Below are positions 1-11,900 of a stretch of DNA of 64,000 nt, piece by piece (position 1 is the first letter of the stretch; each line of letters begins with the position of its first letter). The stretch is from positions 1-64,000 of the forward strand of contig VWZF01006051.1 in the NCBI GenBank assembly GCA_013396755.1, in the 5' to 3' direction. The translations under genes and the position numbers were made by a program. Source of the DNA: Sclerurus mexicanus (lineage: Eukaryota > Chordata > Aves > Passeriformes > Furnariidae). Below the pieces are notes generated by a model. The model worked only from the letters and a program-made list of their open reading frames with translations, had not been told where the DNA came from and did no database searches.

Positions 1-330
1 CGGTAGTCAGGGAATAATAGCTTCAAGTCCTTTCCCTGATCCATCGGGTCCCTCCCCCTCTGTCTCCTCCTGCACTGACCTTGATGTCTGCACTGTGATG
101 TTGTTAATCCATGGCTGCTAATTTCTAACTGCGCAACAACTTCTTAAATATGTTTTCACGCAGGGGCGTAACTTAATGGTTTAAAAGCAGGAAGTTTTCC
201 TCAGAGCTGGCCGTCATTGGCTCTGCTCTATAGGATAGAGGGAAACTTCCAGAGGCTTCCAACAGAAGCCAATCTTCCTCTTATCAAAAAAAAAAACCAA
301 AACCTAATAAAAGAAACCCATGACACTCCC
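1..330. other. Unique non-coding sequence
   Basis: I see no gene, RNA or recognisable repeat family here. The first 80 bases are C/T-rich and the rest is ordinary mixed sequence. A short A-run near 286-297 leads into the pyrimidine tract that follows. The only open frame runs into that tract and is explained by it. Confidence 0.6.
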
Positions 331-429
331 TTTCTCTTTCTTCCTTTCTTCCTTTCTTCCTTTCTTCCTTTCTTCCTTTCTTCCTTTCTTCCTTTCTTCC
401 TCTTTCTTCCTTTCTTTCCTTTTTTTTTA
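331..429. repeat. Pyrimidine microsatellite (CTTT/CTTC, 8-base unit)
   Basis: About 100 bases of almost pure C/T on the + strand, built mainly from an 8-base unit TTTCTTCC and ending in a T-run. It encodes Ser/Phe/Leu/Pro-rich translations in all three forward frames, which are artefacts of the repeat. Length polymorphism between individuals is likely. Confidence 0.95.
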
Positions 430-3400
430 ATGGTATAGTGAAAAAAACACTATCACAACTTAAATATAGTGGCCAAATTCAATGTTGATTTAAAAAAAAA
501 TATCAGAGAGTTTTGACAGCAAGAGGTAATGAAAGAAAAGGAACATTGAAGATAATATTAGCAAGAGGTTAATTTTTGCAATATTGTGACTTTCAGAAAT
601 TGCTTCATTATTATTGGTTAGGGTGTTTTTCATAAGATATGCATGTCGACTAAGGACTACTTTCAATAGCTTTTATGAGTTTTGGTGTCTAAAATAATTA
701 AGATCTTTATCCTTTGAAATGCTTTGTTAGCATATTGCAGATGAGGTAGCAAACAAAAGTATCTTGGCCAAGAAAGCATTCACTTCTTACATCTTAATTT
801 AAATGTCACAGGGGAATAGAAGGTTATTCATGGTAGACACTGATCTTGAGGTATAATTCCGTTAGTGGCATGGACTCTAATAGGAGGAGAATGCTGCATT
901 GCATGGGAGTTGTTCATAGTAATTCTGGTTTTATCTTTTGCAGAATTATACATAGTTCCATAATTCTACCTGAATTTAATGAAATATATATATGCACTTA
1001 CACTGAATATGACTGGTTGGTTCAGGAGGTGAGACTCATAAGAAGTACAATTTTTTCCATTTAGCTCTATTTTGGAGTAGCAATCATGCTCAGATTAAGA
1101 CAAAAGGTGCATGGCCAATGCTAATCAGAAGCAGCATTAATATCAACAGCACCCATATACAGTATCTAATCAAAGATTTATCCTAAAACATTTTCACTTG
1201 CAGAATTATCAGTAGTTGGTTTTCTTTAATTTATCTGATCTGAAAGTGCCCAGTCATGCATCTCTGTCTAACCCTGCTTGACAATCATAAGATTTGGATT
1301 TGACCTTTTTTTTTTTTTTTTAATCACAACAGATGCTTTCTGACAAGGTAAAATTTCTTTTGTCACATCTGGAACCAGAATCATAAAATTCATGCACTAG
1401 TTTTATGCACTATTTTATGCACTATTTATAGACTTGATGAATGAAGGAGGGAAAAATAAAACACCCCCCTACACACACACTCCAAATAGATCAGTCACAC
1501 CCCTGGCTGATATGAAAAATTGTGATAATTCAGGTAACCATATTTCAGCAGGATCCATAAAAGAACTCAGAAACCTAAGTATCATCAGAAAGCTAAGTAT
1601 CATCAAACTGTCTTTGTAGATTCTCCTTTCAAACAGACAGAATTTTTTAACCACCTACTATCCATATGAATTACCACTATCAAAAAGTTCACAGGAACCT
1701 GTCTCTTTCAAGGCATGACTAGAACTGCCTAGGCTAACTTCTACACACAAATGGGGTATTCCTCTTATAGTAAACAGCCTCCAGAAAATATTTCAGAGAA
1801 AAAAATGATAATCACACATGTGCAACATTTTCCCACAGCGTGGGAGGGAGCTGTGAAAATTTCAGTGCTTGGTAATTGCCTTACCATGGATTCAGATGGC
1901 TCCTTCAGCTTGTGCATTTGGTGAGAATTAAACCTTGAAGCATGAACCTTCCCAAGTATTCTTTGACCTAATGAATATTTATTATCCTGAAAACAGAATA
2001 ATTTTAAGGGATAATTTTGTTCCACCAAAAACTTTGCATTCTGGCAGAGCATTTACCTAGAGGGAAAAAGAAATATAAAATTCTTTCAGAAAATTTAATC
2101 CAGCTCTGTCCCACTTGGGTGACTACTCTTACAGTTATATTACTGCATCAAAGGCGACAGGAGTGTTGCCTTTCATTTCTATATGATTCTAATAGAAATT
2201 CCAATGCTTACTTGTCTAACTGCCAGAGCAGATAACCCATGGGGAGTAGCAGACCAAAATGCTAAACACCTATGTCAGGAGAAGGGATGTTTCTCTAAGC
2301 TTACTCTCCTTCTTATCATTTCTTATTTGGCTGCAAATATGGACAGGATCCATATTTCTTTTATCAAGACAACCTTCTACAAGGAATAGGTCAGATAAGA
2401 CACTTTACAAGAAGAAAGGGATCCTTCCCTTGGGACACAGACTAGAAAGATAAGACCGGATGAAGCAGACATAGAAGAGATTGTCATAGTGAGACATGGA
2501 GGAGCAGGGAATAGGCAGCTAGGTCTCAAAGGAGACTAAAGTGATGTAGGAATTAAAAGGAGCAGCATAAGGCTTATTGTAACCTTGAAAGGTACTCAGC
2601 ATACTGAAACCTTCTTGCAAGGTTTTCAGGAGAAAAGATAGACTTTCCCACATAAATTATTATATTTATATTCTCTCTGACTAGCGAGTAGATTATCTAG
2701 CCTTAAAAACTTGTCTTGTTTACGTTCTGCTAAAAACTGTCATCTGTCTAACCCTCTCTCTTTTTTTTTAATCTACTTTGAGGAATACACAAACGTAGAC
2801 AGAACCCTCTCTTTGCTCTGGCTGATAGAGGCTTCTATCAGACATATCTGTATCTCTTGACCTAGAATACTGTGATTTTCAGTTCCATTCTAATTTTCAT
2901 GTATTTTAAGCAGGTCATGACACCTCACTTGAGGCTGTGTATTTCTCCAGGCAAGAAAGAGAAAATAGACAATAAATACACTGCAAGTACAAAGAAGAAT
3001 CACTTTACAGCTACTGTGCTTTGAGTTAAGTGGGGTTGAACTCACAGAGAGAGAAGACATTGGTAAGAAAGCCATCTTTTATGGAAGAAAGCTCCACCAA
3101 AGGTGCAGTACTGATTTTCCTGAGTGCTTTGGTTAATGGATAAGATTGTCATTTTTGCTTCTATTACTTACTTTATGATACCAAAAAAATTCTTGTTAGC
3201 TTTGAGGGCATTTTTTGTATTAAATATTCGCCAACTTGAGACTGTAAAAAGCATGTCCAACTTTCAGAATACAATTAATATTTAATAAAATGGATGCAAG
3301 ATTCTGTCTGATTGTTATTCAGATGTATAGTGGTCAAAATCCTTCTACACTTATCTATATAAAGTCCACTGAAACCTTCAACACTTCGCATATGCAATTA

Positions 3401-3614
3401 AGAAAATAATTAAAAAAAAAAAGAAAAAAAAGAAGAGAACAATAACATCAGTATTTTTACTAGTAAATTATCTTTGTGTTGCCACAGTCACAATGTCATC
3501 AGTCCTGAGCTACCTGCTACTGCTATATTATTCACATAGACATTTTATTGTACATTTATTTTAACAATGCAAAACTGCAAGGTAGTTACACAGAGACATT
3601 CCAGCATCCTTTTT
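430..3614. other. Unique AT-rich non-coding DNA
   Basis: No gene or repeat family is recognised over about 3.2 kb. It holds a 16-base T-run at 1306-1321, a threefold short direct repeat around TTTATGCACTA at 1399-1425, and a twofold repeat of CTAAGTATCATCA near 1575-1609. One exon-like segment (944-1028) is listed separately. The longest open frames are under 100 codons, match nothing I know and overlap on both strands, as expected by chance. Confidence 0.6.
944..1028 (+). other. Exon-like segment, unproven
   Basis: An acceptor-like stretch (TTTTATCTTTTGCAG, ending at 943) precedes 85 bases that are open in one frame for 28 codons. A donor-like GAG|GTGAGA follows at 1028/1029. The other two frames contain stops. 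The encoded peptide resembles nothing I recognise. Matches of this quality occur by chance in 64 kb, so this is only a candidate for checking against transcripts. Confidence 0.12.
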
Positions 3615-4785
3615 CATAGAATCATAGAATGGCTTGGGTTGGAAGGGACCTTAAAGATCATCTAATTCCAATCCCCTAGACATGAGCAGGCATGCTACTC
3701 ACTAGATCAGGTTGTTCAAGGCCCCATCCAATCTGGCCTTGAACGCTTACAGGAATGGAGCATCCACAACTTCTCTGGGCAACATATTGCAGTGCCTCAC
3801 TACCCTCTGAGTAAAGAATTTCTTCCCAACCTCTCATCTAAATTTCTCCTCTTTTTGTTTTAAACCATTCCTCCTTGTCCTATCACTGTCTGCCCATGTA
3901 AAAAGTTTCTCTCCTTCTTTTTGTAAGACCTCTTTAAGTACTGAAAGGCCACAATGAGGTCTCCCTGGACCCTTCTCTTCTCCAGGCTCAACAACCCCAA
4001 CTCTCTCAGCCTAACTTAGTAGGAGAGGTGGCCAGACTCTGATCATCTCTGCGGCTCTCCTTTGGATCTTTTCTACCAGGCCCACATCTTTCTTGTGCTG
4101 AGAACCCCAAACCTGAACACAGTACTCCAGGTGGGGTCACACAAGGGTAGAGTAGAAGGGAAGAATCACTTCCATTGACCTGCTGGCACTCATCTTTTGA
4201 TGCAGCCCAGAATATGGTTTGCTTTCTGGGCTAGAAGTGCACACTGTTGGCTCATATCAGATTTTCATCCACCAGAACTCCCAAGTTCTTCTAGTCTGTA
4301 CTCATGTCTGGGACTGCCCTGACCCAAGTGCAACACCTTGTACTTGGACTTCTTAAACTTCACAAAGTTCTTGTGGCCTCACTACTCAAATTAGTCCAGG
4401 TGCCTCCAGATTGTATCCCCTCCTTCTGTTTTGTCAACCGTATATTTGTCAATCATCACTCCACTTGGTGTCATCTGCAAACTTGCTGAGGGTGCACTCA
4501 ATCTCACTGTCTGTGTAATTGATAAAGATATGAAAGAACATCGGCCCCAAGGCAGAGCTTGTTTCCATGCGGATTTGTTCCATGGTCTTCCCAGGCACAG
4601 AGGTAGAGCTCCCCAGTCTGTAGTTCTCTGGGTCTTCCTTTCTTCCCCTTGTTAAATAGGAGTGATGTTTTCCCTTCTTCCAGTCACCAGGAACTTTGAC
4701 TGACTGCCATGATTTGTCAAAAAACATTAAAAGTGGATTTGCAACAGCATCCACCAGTTCCCTCAGGACCCTGGGATGCATGTTA
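3615..4785 (-). mobile_element. CR1 LINE, 5'-truncated, antisense, internal deletion
   Basis: The left edge carries two perfect copies of the CR1 3' terminal octamer (CATAGAAT on this strand, 3615-3630), so the element lies on the minus strand with its 3' end at 3615. Reading leftward from about 4781, the minus strand encodes reverse transcriptase pieces: MHPRVLREL, a KKG/ENYR region, VPGKTMEQ, then after a jump a LGP..FxIFIN stretch and the catalytic FADD box near 4470. Roughly 110 residues usually found between the MEQ and LGP segments, including the first catalytic aspartate region, are missing. The rest continues through the ORF2 C-terminal region and 3' UTR with frameshifts. The copy is dead and moderately old. 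Confidence 0.95.
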
Positions 4786-4905
4786 ACAAGTCCAATAGCT
4801 TCTTTGTTAGCTAGGCTAGAAATTTAGGTAAAAATCAAAAATCTGTAATATTTAACAGATCATTGTTAAGCTGAAACAGTTCCTACTGCTGTGTCTCAAC
4901 TAGGA
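4786..4905. other. Short unique spacer
   Basis: About 120 bases of unremarkable sequence lie between the 5' break of the CR1 copy and the GAA array. The exact CR1 break is uncertain by about 10-20 bases. Confidence 0.5.
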
Positions 4906-4962
4906 GAAGAAGAAGAAGAAGAAGAAGAAGAAGAAGAAGAAGAAGAAGAAGAAGAAGAAGAA
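4906..4962. repeat. (GAA)n triplet microsatellite
   Basis: Nineteen uninterrupted GAA units occupy 57 bases on the + strand, followed by an A/G-rich tail. Pure GAA tracts can form intramolecular triplex DNA and tend to change length. Confidence 0.97.
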
Positions 4963-5339
4963 AGGTAAAAAAAAAGCTCCCCAATAGTTAATTTTAAGAT
5001 CCAGTTCAAGGACTCATAAAAATGTCAGTATAATGTTGTCTATAACAGCACAATACTGAATTTGATGATCCTAGCAGGCTTTTACAGACCTAAGATCTGA
5101 TAGAATGAAAAGAGCTGATAGGGAATCAAAAATGTGTACATCAGGGAGACCTGGCTTCTAAATTTTATATATTTTTCTGACAAAGAATTTTAAGTGTATA
5201 TTTAATGGAAATGAGAGGAGATCCTCTTTGGGTTTTCTCCTTAAATATCAGAGAAAGAAAGAGTGATTTGTTTATGCAAATTTTCATGCTGTTTCAGGTT
5301 CAAAATTCAGAGGAAAGAAAAGAGAAAAAGAGAAGTCAG

Positions 5340-5340
<1 letters not shown>
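4963..5340. other. Unique AT-rich spacer
   Basis: No feature is recognised between the GAA and GAAA arrays, except that the last 30 bases become purine-rich as they approach the GAAA array. Confidence 0.6.
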
Positions 5341-5571
<231 letters not shown>

Positions 5572-6540
5572 ATTTCCAAAATGAACTTCTTTGATTATAC
5601 AAAAACTCCTTTCATTACACAAGTTCAATGATTTTTTTTTTAAACTTTTTGATTATTTTTTAACTAAGTCTGCACCAGATTAAAAAAGTGGAAGACATAA
5701 GATTCACTTCCATGTCAGAATTCATGTTCAGCTGGAAGAAAAAAATCTTTGTTTTAAAATAAAATAATATTCCTCTTGGAGACATAGGTGAAATTTTATC
5801 CTTCTCTTATTCACTCTTATTCACAGCAAGTACACTGCTCCAAAATGTTTACATGCCTGATATTGTGCTGTCTTGTACCTTTTGCTTAATCTACACATTG
5901 CAAACTGACTTAAAAATTAACAAATGAAAATAACACTCATGCAGATATTGCATATTGCATTTAGCTTGGCCTCACAAAAATGACCTTACTGGCCTTACTC
6001 TGAATATTCAAAAACTTCTATATTTATTTACATATTTGGTTAATCACCATCAGGCCTTTATCTCTGACATTTATACATCATGCAAACTACAACCAACTAA
6101 AAATAGTAGCATTTTGCAGCCAGTTCATATTCAATGACCCATGCAATTAATTACTGGAATGGAGCAAGTTGACTTACAGAGGAAAGAAACCTGCATTTAG
6201 ACAGATAATCAATCATTTTCATGTTCAGTTATTGAATCATCAGTTGTAATAAATGGGAACATAGCATATATACATCCTGATTTTGCATTTCAAGATTTCA
6301 GAGAGTTTAGCAGAAATTACCCATTAAAGCAGAGAATGTTTATTTAACCCTTTCTCTCACTCTCAGCTCACAGACCATAGTAACATAAATTTTATGTTGC
6401 TAACTGCATAAAGATATAGTTAGGGAAAATTAAAGACATACAAATATTGTCAGATAGCATTAGGAATACCGTCTGTATTACGTGTTTAAATAGATACTCT
6501 TGATATGGACATGTATGTGCACTTTTATTTGTCTCTACAG

Positions 6541-6590
6541 TCACAGCTTCAGTCTTTTCCTCCACTATGTCAAAACAGCATTCATTAAAG
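6541..6590 (+). other. Exon-like 50-base segment with strong splice sites
   Basis: A pyrimidine-rich acceptor (ATTTGTCTCTACAG, ending at 6540) is followed by 50 bases and a near-consensus donor AAAG|GTAGGT at 6590/6591. Two of three frames are open across the segment and the third has a TAA. The length is not a multiple of three. I recognise no protein from either frame. It may be a short internal exon, a cryptic exon, or chance. Confidence 0.2.
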
Positions 6591-7375
6591 GTAGGTCAGA
6601 ACTGTATTTTATTACACACAGACCACATAAGCTTTTAGCTCCTACTGCATGAATTTTGCCTTATGGTGAGCTTTGCTACGATCTTCTGAAATTCATACAA
6701 TTTTTCCTAGGGAGAAAAAGAGGATACTGCAAGGGAAACAATCATTGTCAACACGAAGACTCATATTTGCCTGTGAAATTGTATACTAAAGAACTGAGTG
6801 GGAATGAACAGCTGATTTTTCATTCTGTCTAAAGCAATGATATTTTTATGTTTATACATACTCTGAAATTCAGAGACAGTTCAAAAACACCATCCCTACT
6901 GAAGAAAGCAGGAGATACCAGAACAACATTGAAAGCAGATATTTCAAGGCTTATTCTCATATTTGGAAGACTATGAGAAGTATAGATCAGAATTAAGGAA
7001 CACATCTTATTTCTCAGATTTTTTACAAAACAGCATAAATTCAGTAGAAATGAGACTGACATTATGAATTTATTCATGTGTGGTGCTACTATACTTTGCT
7101 TTCATTTAATTCTTTTAACATTTTTTTTTTCGTTAGTAACTTGAAATGTCTATGCTTAAAATGTTATAGTAATATGTTTCATGAAATAACTTTCTTTTTA
7201 GGTAAGAAAATTTGGAGGTAATATATTCTGGTCTAACAGATGAGTTTTCAGGTTTTTTTAAATATATATATATATATTTCTATTGATTATTCTAATTTGT
7301 CTGCACACTAATACTGTATTACAATGATTTTGTAATCAGCTTCAGTTATCATTTGAATTTTTTTTCCCACAACAG

Positions 7376-7442
7376 TGAGTACCTAATTCTTTATAAATGA
7401 CTCCCCAAAATCAATGCACTTTGCATTTTTTGCTTTAAAGAG
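7376..7442 (+). other. Exon-like 67-base segment, stops in all frames
   Basis: A strong acceptor (a T-run then CCCACAACAG, ending at 7375) and a very good donor (AGAG|GTAAGTGA at 7442/7443) bracket 67 bases. All three forward frames contain a stop, so if spliced it would be a non-coding RNA exon or a poison-type exon. The splice sites are the only evidence. Confidence 0.15.
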
Positions 7443-8359
7443 GTAAGTGACTAAGGCTCAATGTAGATTATTTTCTCATTACAAGTGAATTTTAAGGTTA
7501 TATTCAGTATAAATTTAATGGTTTGTTCAGTAAATTTAAATTACTGAAGATAGGAGAAGAAACAGAGGTTGGTTTTTTTTTTTTCACTAGTAGTGTTCAC
7601 TTCTTATAAAGATAGAACAGATAGCATAAAGTACTACAAGTTTTCCATGTTGGTTTCACATTAGTGTGAATGACTTCATTAAAAAACAAGGCAAGAGAGA
7701 ATTTAAATCCTTGTCTGGACAGGCCAGCTAAAAAGTACTCATGAAAAATCCCATCAAAATAGTCTATGATAGGGGTCTTACTACTAAACACCTTAGAGAG
7801 GACTAAGAAAAGTTAAGCTTCTGAGGAACAATCAAGATGCAAATAGTGACAATAAAGACAGAAAGATGCATTAAGTGAATGAAAGAAAATGGAAAAGACT
7901 AGCAATAATAGGAGAAAGATTAAAATAAAGTGAGTATGGGGGAAAATTTGACAAAGTGCCAGCATCTCTTTGTGGTCACAATTAAAAAGTATCAGTGATA
8001 TTAGATGAGATTAGATGGAGATGGATTAGTGAGATTAGATGGAGAAAGAAAGACTGAAAGAGGTCTAAAGTGTGACTATCTGGGAGAAAGTACGTTCAAA
8101 CTTTGAATCTTAATTCAAGAGAAATCTTTTCTTGCAATCAGTCATGTTGGAAAGAAACTGATTTAATGGAATTAACTTCAAATCCGAAATGATTTATTGC
8201 CTAGCTAAACAGCCTTAAAAAAAGAAAAAAAAATCACCCTCATTAAAAAGTCATATTTATGTTTCTCAGCAAGAAGTTCTAGACAGAGATTCAAGACTGT
8301 ATTTCAGATGTCTGTCCATGGTAGCTCTCCTACATTCGAATGAGATTGCTCGGTGAACA

Positions 8360-8729
8360 ACTGAGCCTGGAGGGTGGTGATCGGTGGCAAAGAACCTAGT
8401 TGGAGGCCAGTAACTAACCACAGTTACTGACTCACGGGCTGTATACTGGGTCCAGTCCTGTTTACCTTCTTCATTAGTGACCTGGATGATGGGGCAAAGT
8501 GTACACTCAGCCAGTTGCAGACAACACAAAACTGGGAGAAGTGGCTGATACGCCAGAGGGTCATGCTGCCCTCCAGGGGGACCATAACAGACTGGTGAAA
8601 TGGTCCAACAGGAAGCTCACGAGGTTCAACAAGGAGAAGTGCAAATTTTTGCACCTGGGGAGGAACAACCCCAAACACCAGTATATGCTGATGGCCACAG
8701 AGATGGAGAACAGCTATGCAGAAAAGGGG
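8360..8729 (+). mobile_element. CR1 LINE internal fragment, sense
   Basis: The + strand keeps the CR1 reverse transcriptase segment running from the region before the catalytic box (ACTGGGTCCAGTCCTGTTTA, the LGPVLF stretch, near 8438-8457) through a degenerate box VADN in place of FADD near 8518. It continues through LTRFNKEKCKFLHLGRNNPK (residues encoded about 8616-8675) and breaks off after the ..SxAEK segment near 8729. Both the 5' part and the usual 3' half with the UTR and octamers are absent. It is an inactive fragment whose 5' edge is approximate. Confidence 0.88.
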
Positions 8730-9540
8730 TCATTCAATATAAAACGAGATTCATTTCAGTAGAGCTTAGTGATGTGCTGTGTAAGAAAATTGAGGAACAA
8801 ACCCATTCAAATTAAACATCAGAGTCTAGTACTTTTATTTCAGTCCCTTACACAGTGCCTTACATTTGAATGATGTTTTAGAATAAAACAGCATAGTAAT
8901 AGAAAAAAGTGCATCTATATTCCCACATAATATATCATGTAGTTAAAAGAGCAGCCAGATAGTGATTGATATCAGCAAGCCTAAACAGCAATAAAAACAC
9001 CGTTAATGGCTGTTATAAATAGAAGGTTATAATAATACTGGTTTGTTATAGTGAAGTTGGGTAGTCTCTTTTTATGCAAATGCCCTGCATACGATAATGA
9101 ATAAGGAGGTTTATGTGTTAGCTGTGAATGAGAAAAGATAAGCTGTATCAAAGCAACTATATAATGATGAAAAACTTTTTCTTACACTGTTGTTTTTTTT
9201 TAAGACCTCACAACTAAACAGCTTAATCTATAGAGCAGCACCCTCAACAAGAGTTATATAGTGAAACACTGCTGAAACCAAGATGTTTGTACTCTGTTGC
9301 TTTAAAGTAAGTATTTAAAGTAAGGTAACAACATACTTAGGCCTTTGAAAAATCTTGAATTGGCCACTTTCTAATATTTTAAAATGGATTAAAATGCTGC
9401 CTCTCAATAATTGCAATTTTTTTTTTTTTTTAGTTTATATAACACAAAATTACACAGTGTGCTCTTAGAACACTGTAATTCTTATCTGTGTGCTGTAAAA
9501 AAATGACATTAGGGTAGAAACCAAAACCATTAAAGTACTG
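8730..9540. other. Unique AT-rich non-coding DNA
   Basis: Nothing is recognised in this stretch. It separates two sense-strand CR1 fragments that differ clearly in age and do not look like parts of one insertion. Confidence 0.55.
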
Positions 9541-9948
9541 AACAATTTAGAAAATGTAACCTATGAAGAGAGGTTAAGAGCACTGAATTTATACAGCCTA
9601 GAGAGAAGATAAGTAAGAGGTGATAAAATAAATATATATATATAAGTACCTTCCAGGAATTAACAAAAAAAAAAAAAAAAGGAAAAAAAAAGCTAAGCAT
9701 TTTAACTTAATTCACTCTTGTAAGAATAAGTAAAGACCCGAAATTAAGAAAATGGAGATCAAAAATTGAAAAAGCATTGTATAAAAGTGAGGTCAATTAG
9801 ATAGTGGAATAACCTGCCAAAACAGCTATTATCACTGAAATCATTCAGAGGGAACCTATAAAAGAAATTGTAAGTACAATCCTACTTCTACACAAAGATG
9901 AGTCAGATGACCTAATCAGTAATTTCTGAACCTAATATCTATTATTTA
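9541..9948 (+). mobile_element. Old CR1-type LINE 3' part, sense
   Basis: Blocks in the right order match the end of CR1: GAGAGGTTAAGAGCACTGAA (about 9568-9587) corresponds to the ORF2 segment before the LEKRRLRGDL motif, CCTAGAGAGAAGA follows it, and GTGGAATAACCTGCC (about 9804-9818) corresponds to WNxLP. AGTCAGATGACCT and CCTAATATCTATT near 9901-9941 correspond to the 3' UTR end. An A-rich insertion sits at 9630-9690. Divergence is high, pointing to an old copy shared with other birds or reptiles. Confidence 0.6.
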
Positions 9949-11710
9949 GGGATGATACAAAACAATGAAACACCAGCATTATAAACAACAATGCACAGAG
10001 GTAGATTTGCCCTTCAAAAGGAATACTTTCATATGTAATTTGCAGGTTTTTTAAAAAAAATAGTTATCATAAATTTGGGGTAATTTCTCCCATATCAATA
10101 CCCTCAAGGTTTGAAATACTTTGTAGAATTTTTTAATTTTCTTTTTTAAATTCTAAATAAATATCTAAAAAATGCTTCTATAATTATTAGTTAGTAACAT
10201 AGACAGCTTAATAAGTTGTTTAGGCTGATGTTGTTTAAAAGTGCTATAGCATCAAATATTCTTGCAAGCTTTAAGAGGTTTAATGTTGTGCAAAATTATC
10301 TATTAGCTCTGCATTGAAGCCTATATTGTTTTTAATCTGAATGTAAGCAATTTTTCAGTTTGACATACAATATCATTAAGTACTTAAAAATACTAATTTA
10401 ACAAAGTTTACATATTAATTCTGAAAAAAAAAAGTCTGTAAAGCATGAGGGCTTTGCCATTAAGTTTAGCATCTTAATGTTCTTTCTTCTTTTTTGAACC
10501 TTTCTCAGACTGTCAAATCAAGAAATCTCACTCTATTTTCAGAAAACGCATCAAAAGACAGCTTGGCAGGCTTATAGGAAACTTTCAAAAGTAATCTAAA
10601 GTGTGGATTCTCTTAATGGGAGACATATGCGCTATTAATGCATAATTTCCACATAAATAAAAAAAAAATTAGTGGCATGCTCCTTCACTATTATATGCCA
10701 CAAATTTAGTTAATGTTTAAGAAAACCAGTGTCACCACCACCACCAAAAAACCCACAAACCCTCATTTATTTACATTCACAGAACGGGACATGCAATAAA
10801 GCCCCTGTGACACAAAACTTCATAATTCAATATTATGTCATCCCTGTTTGCATAAAACTAAATAAAACTTAATGTTTTTAAAAGGTCTATTATAAGTTAT
10901 TTTTTGCTCAAAAATTTCAGCATTTTTAGATAACAGTTTTCAGCATTTTTGTGCAACTCTGGAGGGGCCAAAGTATTTTGGAAGAAACATCAAAGTAAAG
11001 AAATTTCTGTAAAACAAATGAATACAAAACTATGGGCATTTTTTAGCTGACATTTTCATATGAAGTTGCTGATCTGATCTCTTCAATACTAAGTGTGGTG
11101 TCTGATAATCTCCTTCTTCTAGGATTACTTTAGAACTCTAATTAAATTTTTAAAAATTATTTAAAATTTATTTTAAACAGAAGATGTTTGGAATTATAGA
11201 ATAAGAAAAATACCTTAATTAAATACTACAGTTAAACAACAGGCATAATACATGAAACATAATCTAATTCTTGGAGTTAATCAGTTTTTTTTTTCCTTTA
11301 AATAATAGCAGAATTAGTAAACTTTACTTATGTGTCTTCATAAGAATTTCAGTTGCAATTGAGATATTTCACAGCACACTTTCTGAGAATTTTGTCTTCT
11401 CCCACCTCATGAAGAAAAAAAAAAAAAAGCCTGCTGCATAATAAATTTAGACCAGTTATGTTCTCATTTTTGTAAAATAAAATGATAGTGATAGATGTAT
11501 GCTTAAAAAAACCCAGGCACCCATCATTTTCAATACACAGAACAGCTTGATGTTGTGAACTGACGTAGAATGCACAATAGTTCTTATAGTATATCTATTA
11601 TACTGGTGAGTATTCTTCTAGACAGTTCAATCATTTTCAAGACGAATGTGTTAGAAAAGGAATGCTTTATAAAGGTCCTCACAGTATTTTTCTAAGTGTC
11701 TCTGACAATC
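9949..11710. other. Unique very AT-rich non-coding DNA
   Basis: No gene or repeat family is recognised. A-runs occur near 10424-10433 and 11404-11418. Open frames are very short. Confidence 0.6.
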
Positions 11711-11900
11711 CAAAGCAAAACCAACCAAGCAAATACACAAAACCAAAATGAAACCAAAAATCCTCAACCAATCAAAAACCAAAACAAACAAAAAAAACCC
11801 CCAAACCAAACCAATAACAAAAAACCCCCACAAAACAACAAAACAACAACAACAAAACCAAACCAAAAAAAAAAACAAAACAAAAACAAAACACCCAACC
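11711..11900. repeat. A/C-rich low-complexity tract
   Basis: About 190 bases almost devoid of G and T on the + strand, made of irregular CAAA, CCAAA and CAACAA words. Translations in both directions are compositional artefacts (Asn/Gln/Lys/Thr-rich, or Phe/Val/Cys-rich on the other strand). Confidence 0.9.

Larger units (their letters stand above)
5572..8359. other. Unique AT-rich non-coding DNA
   Basis: No gene or known repeat is recognised. It includes a short TA run (7262-7277), T-runs near 7122 and 7570, and imperfect direct repeats of a GATTAGATG(G)AGA motif at about 8005-8050. Two exon-like segments (6541-6590 and 7376-7442) are listed separately. The remaining short open frames are chance. 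Confidence 0.6.
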
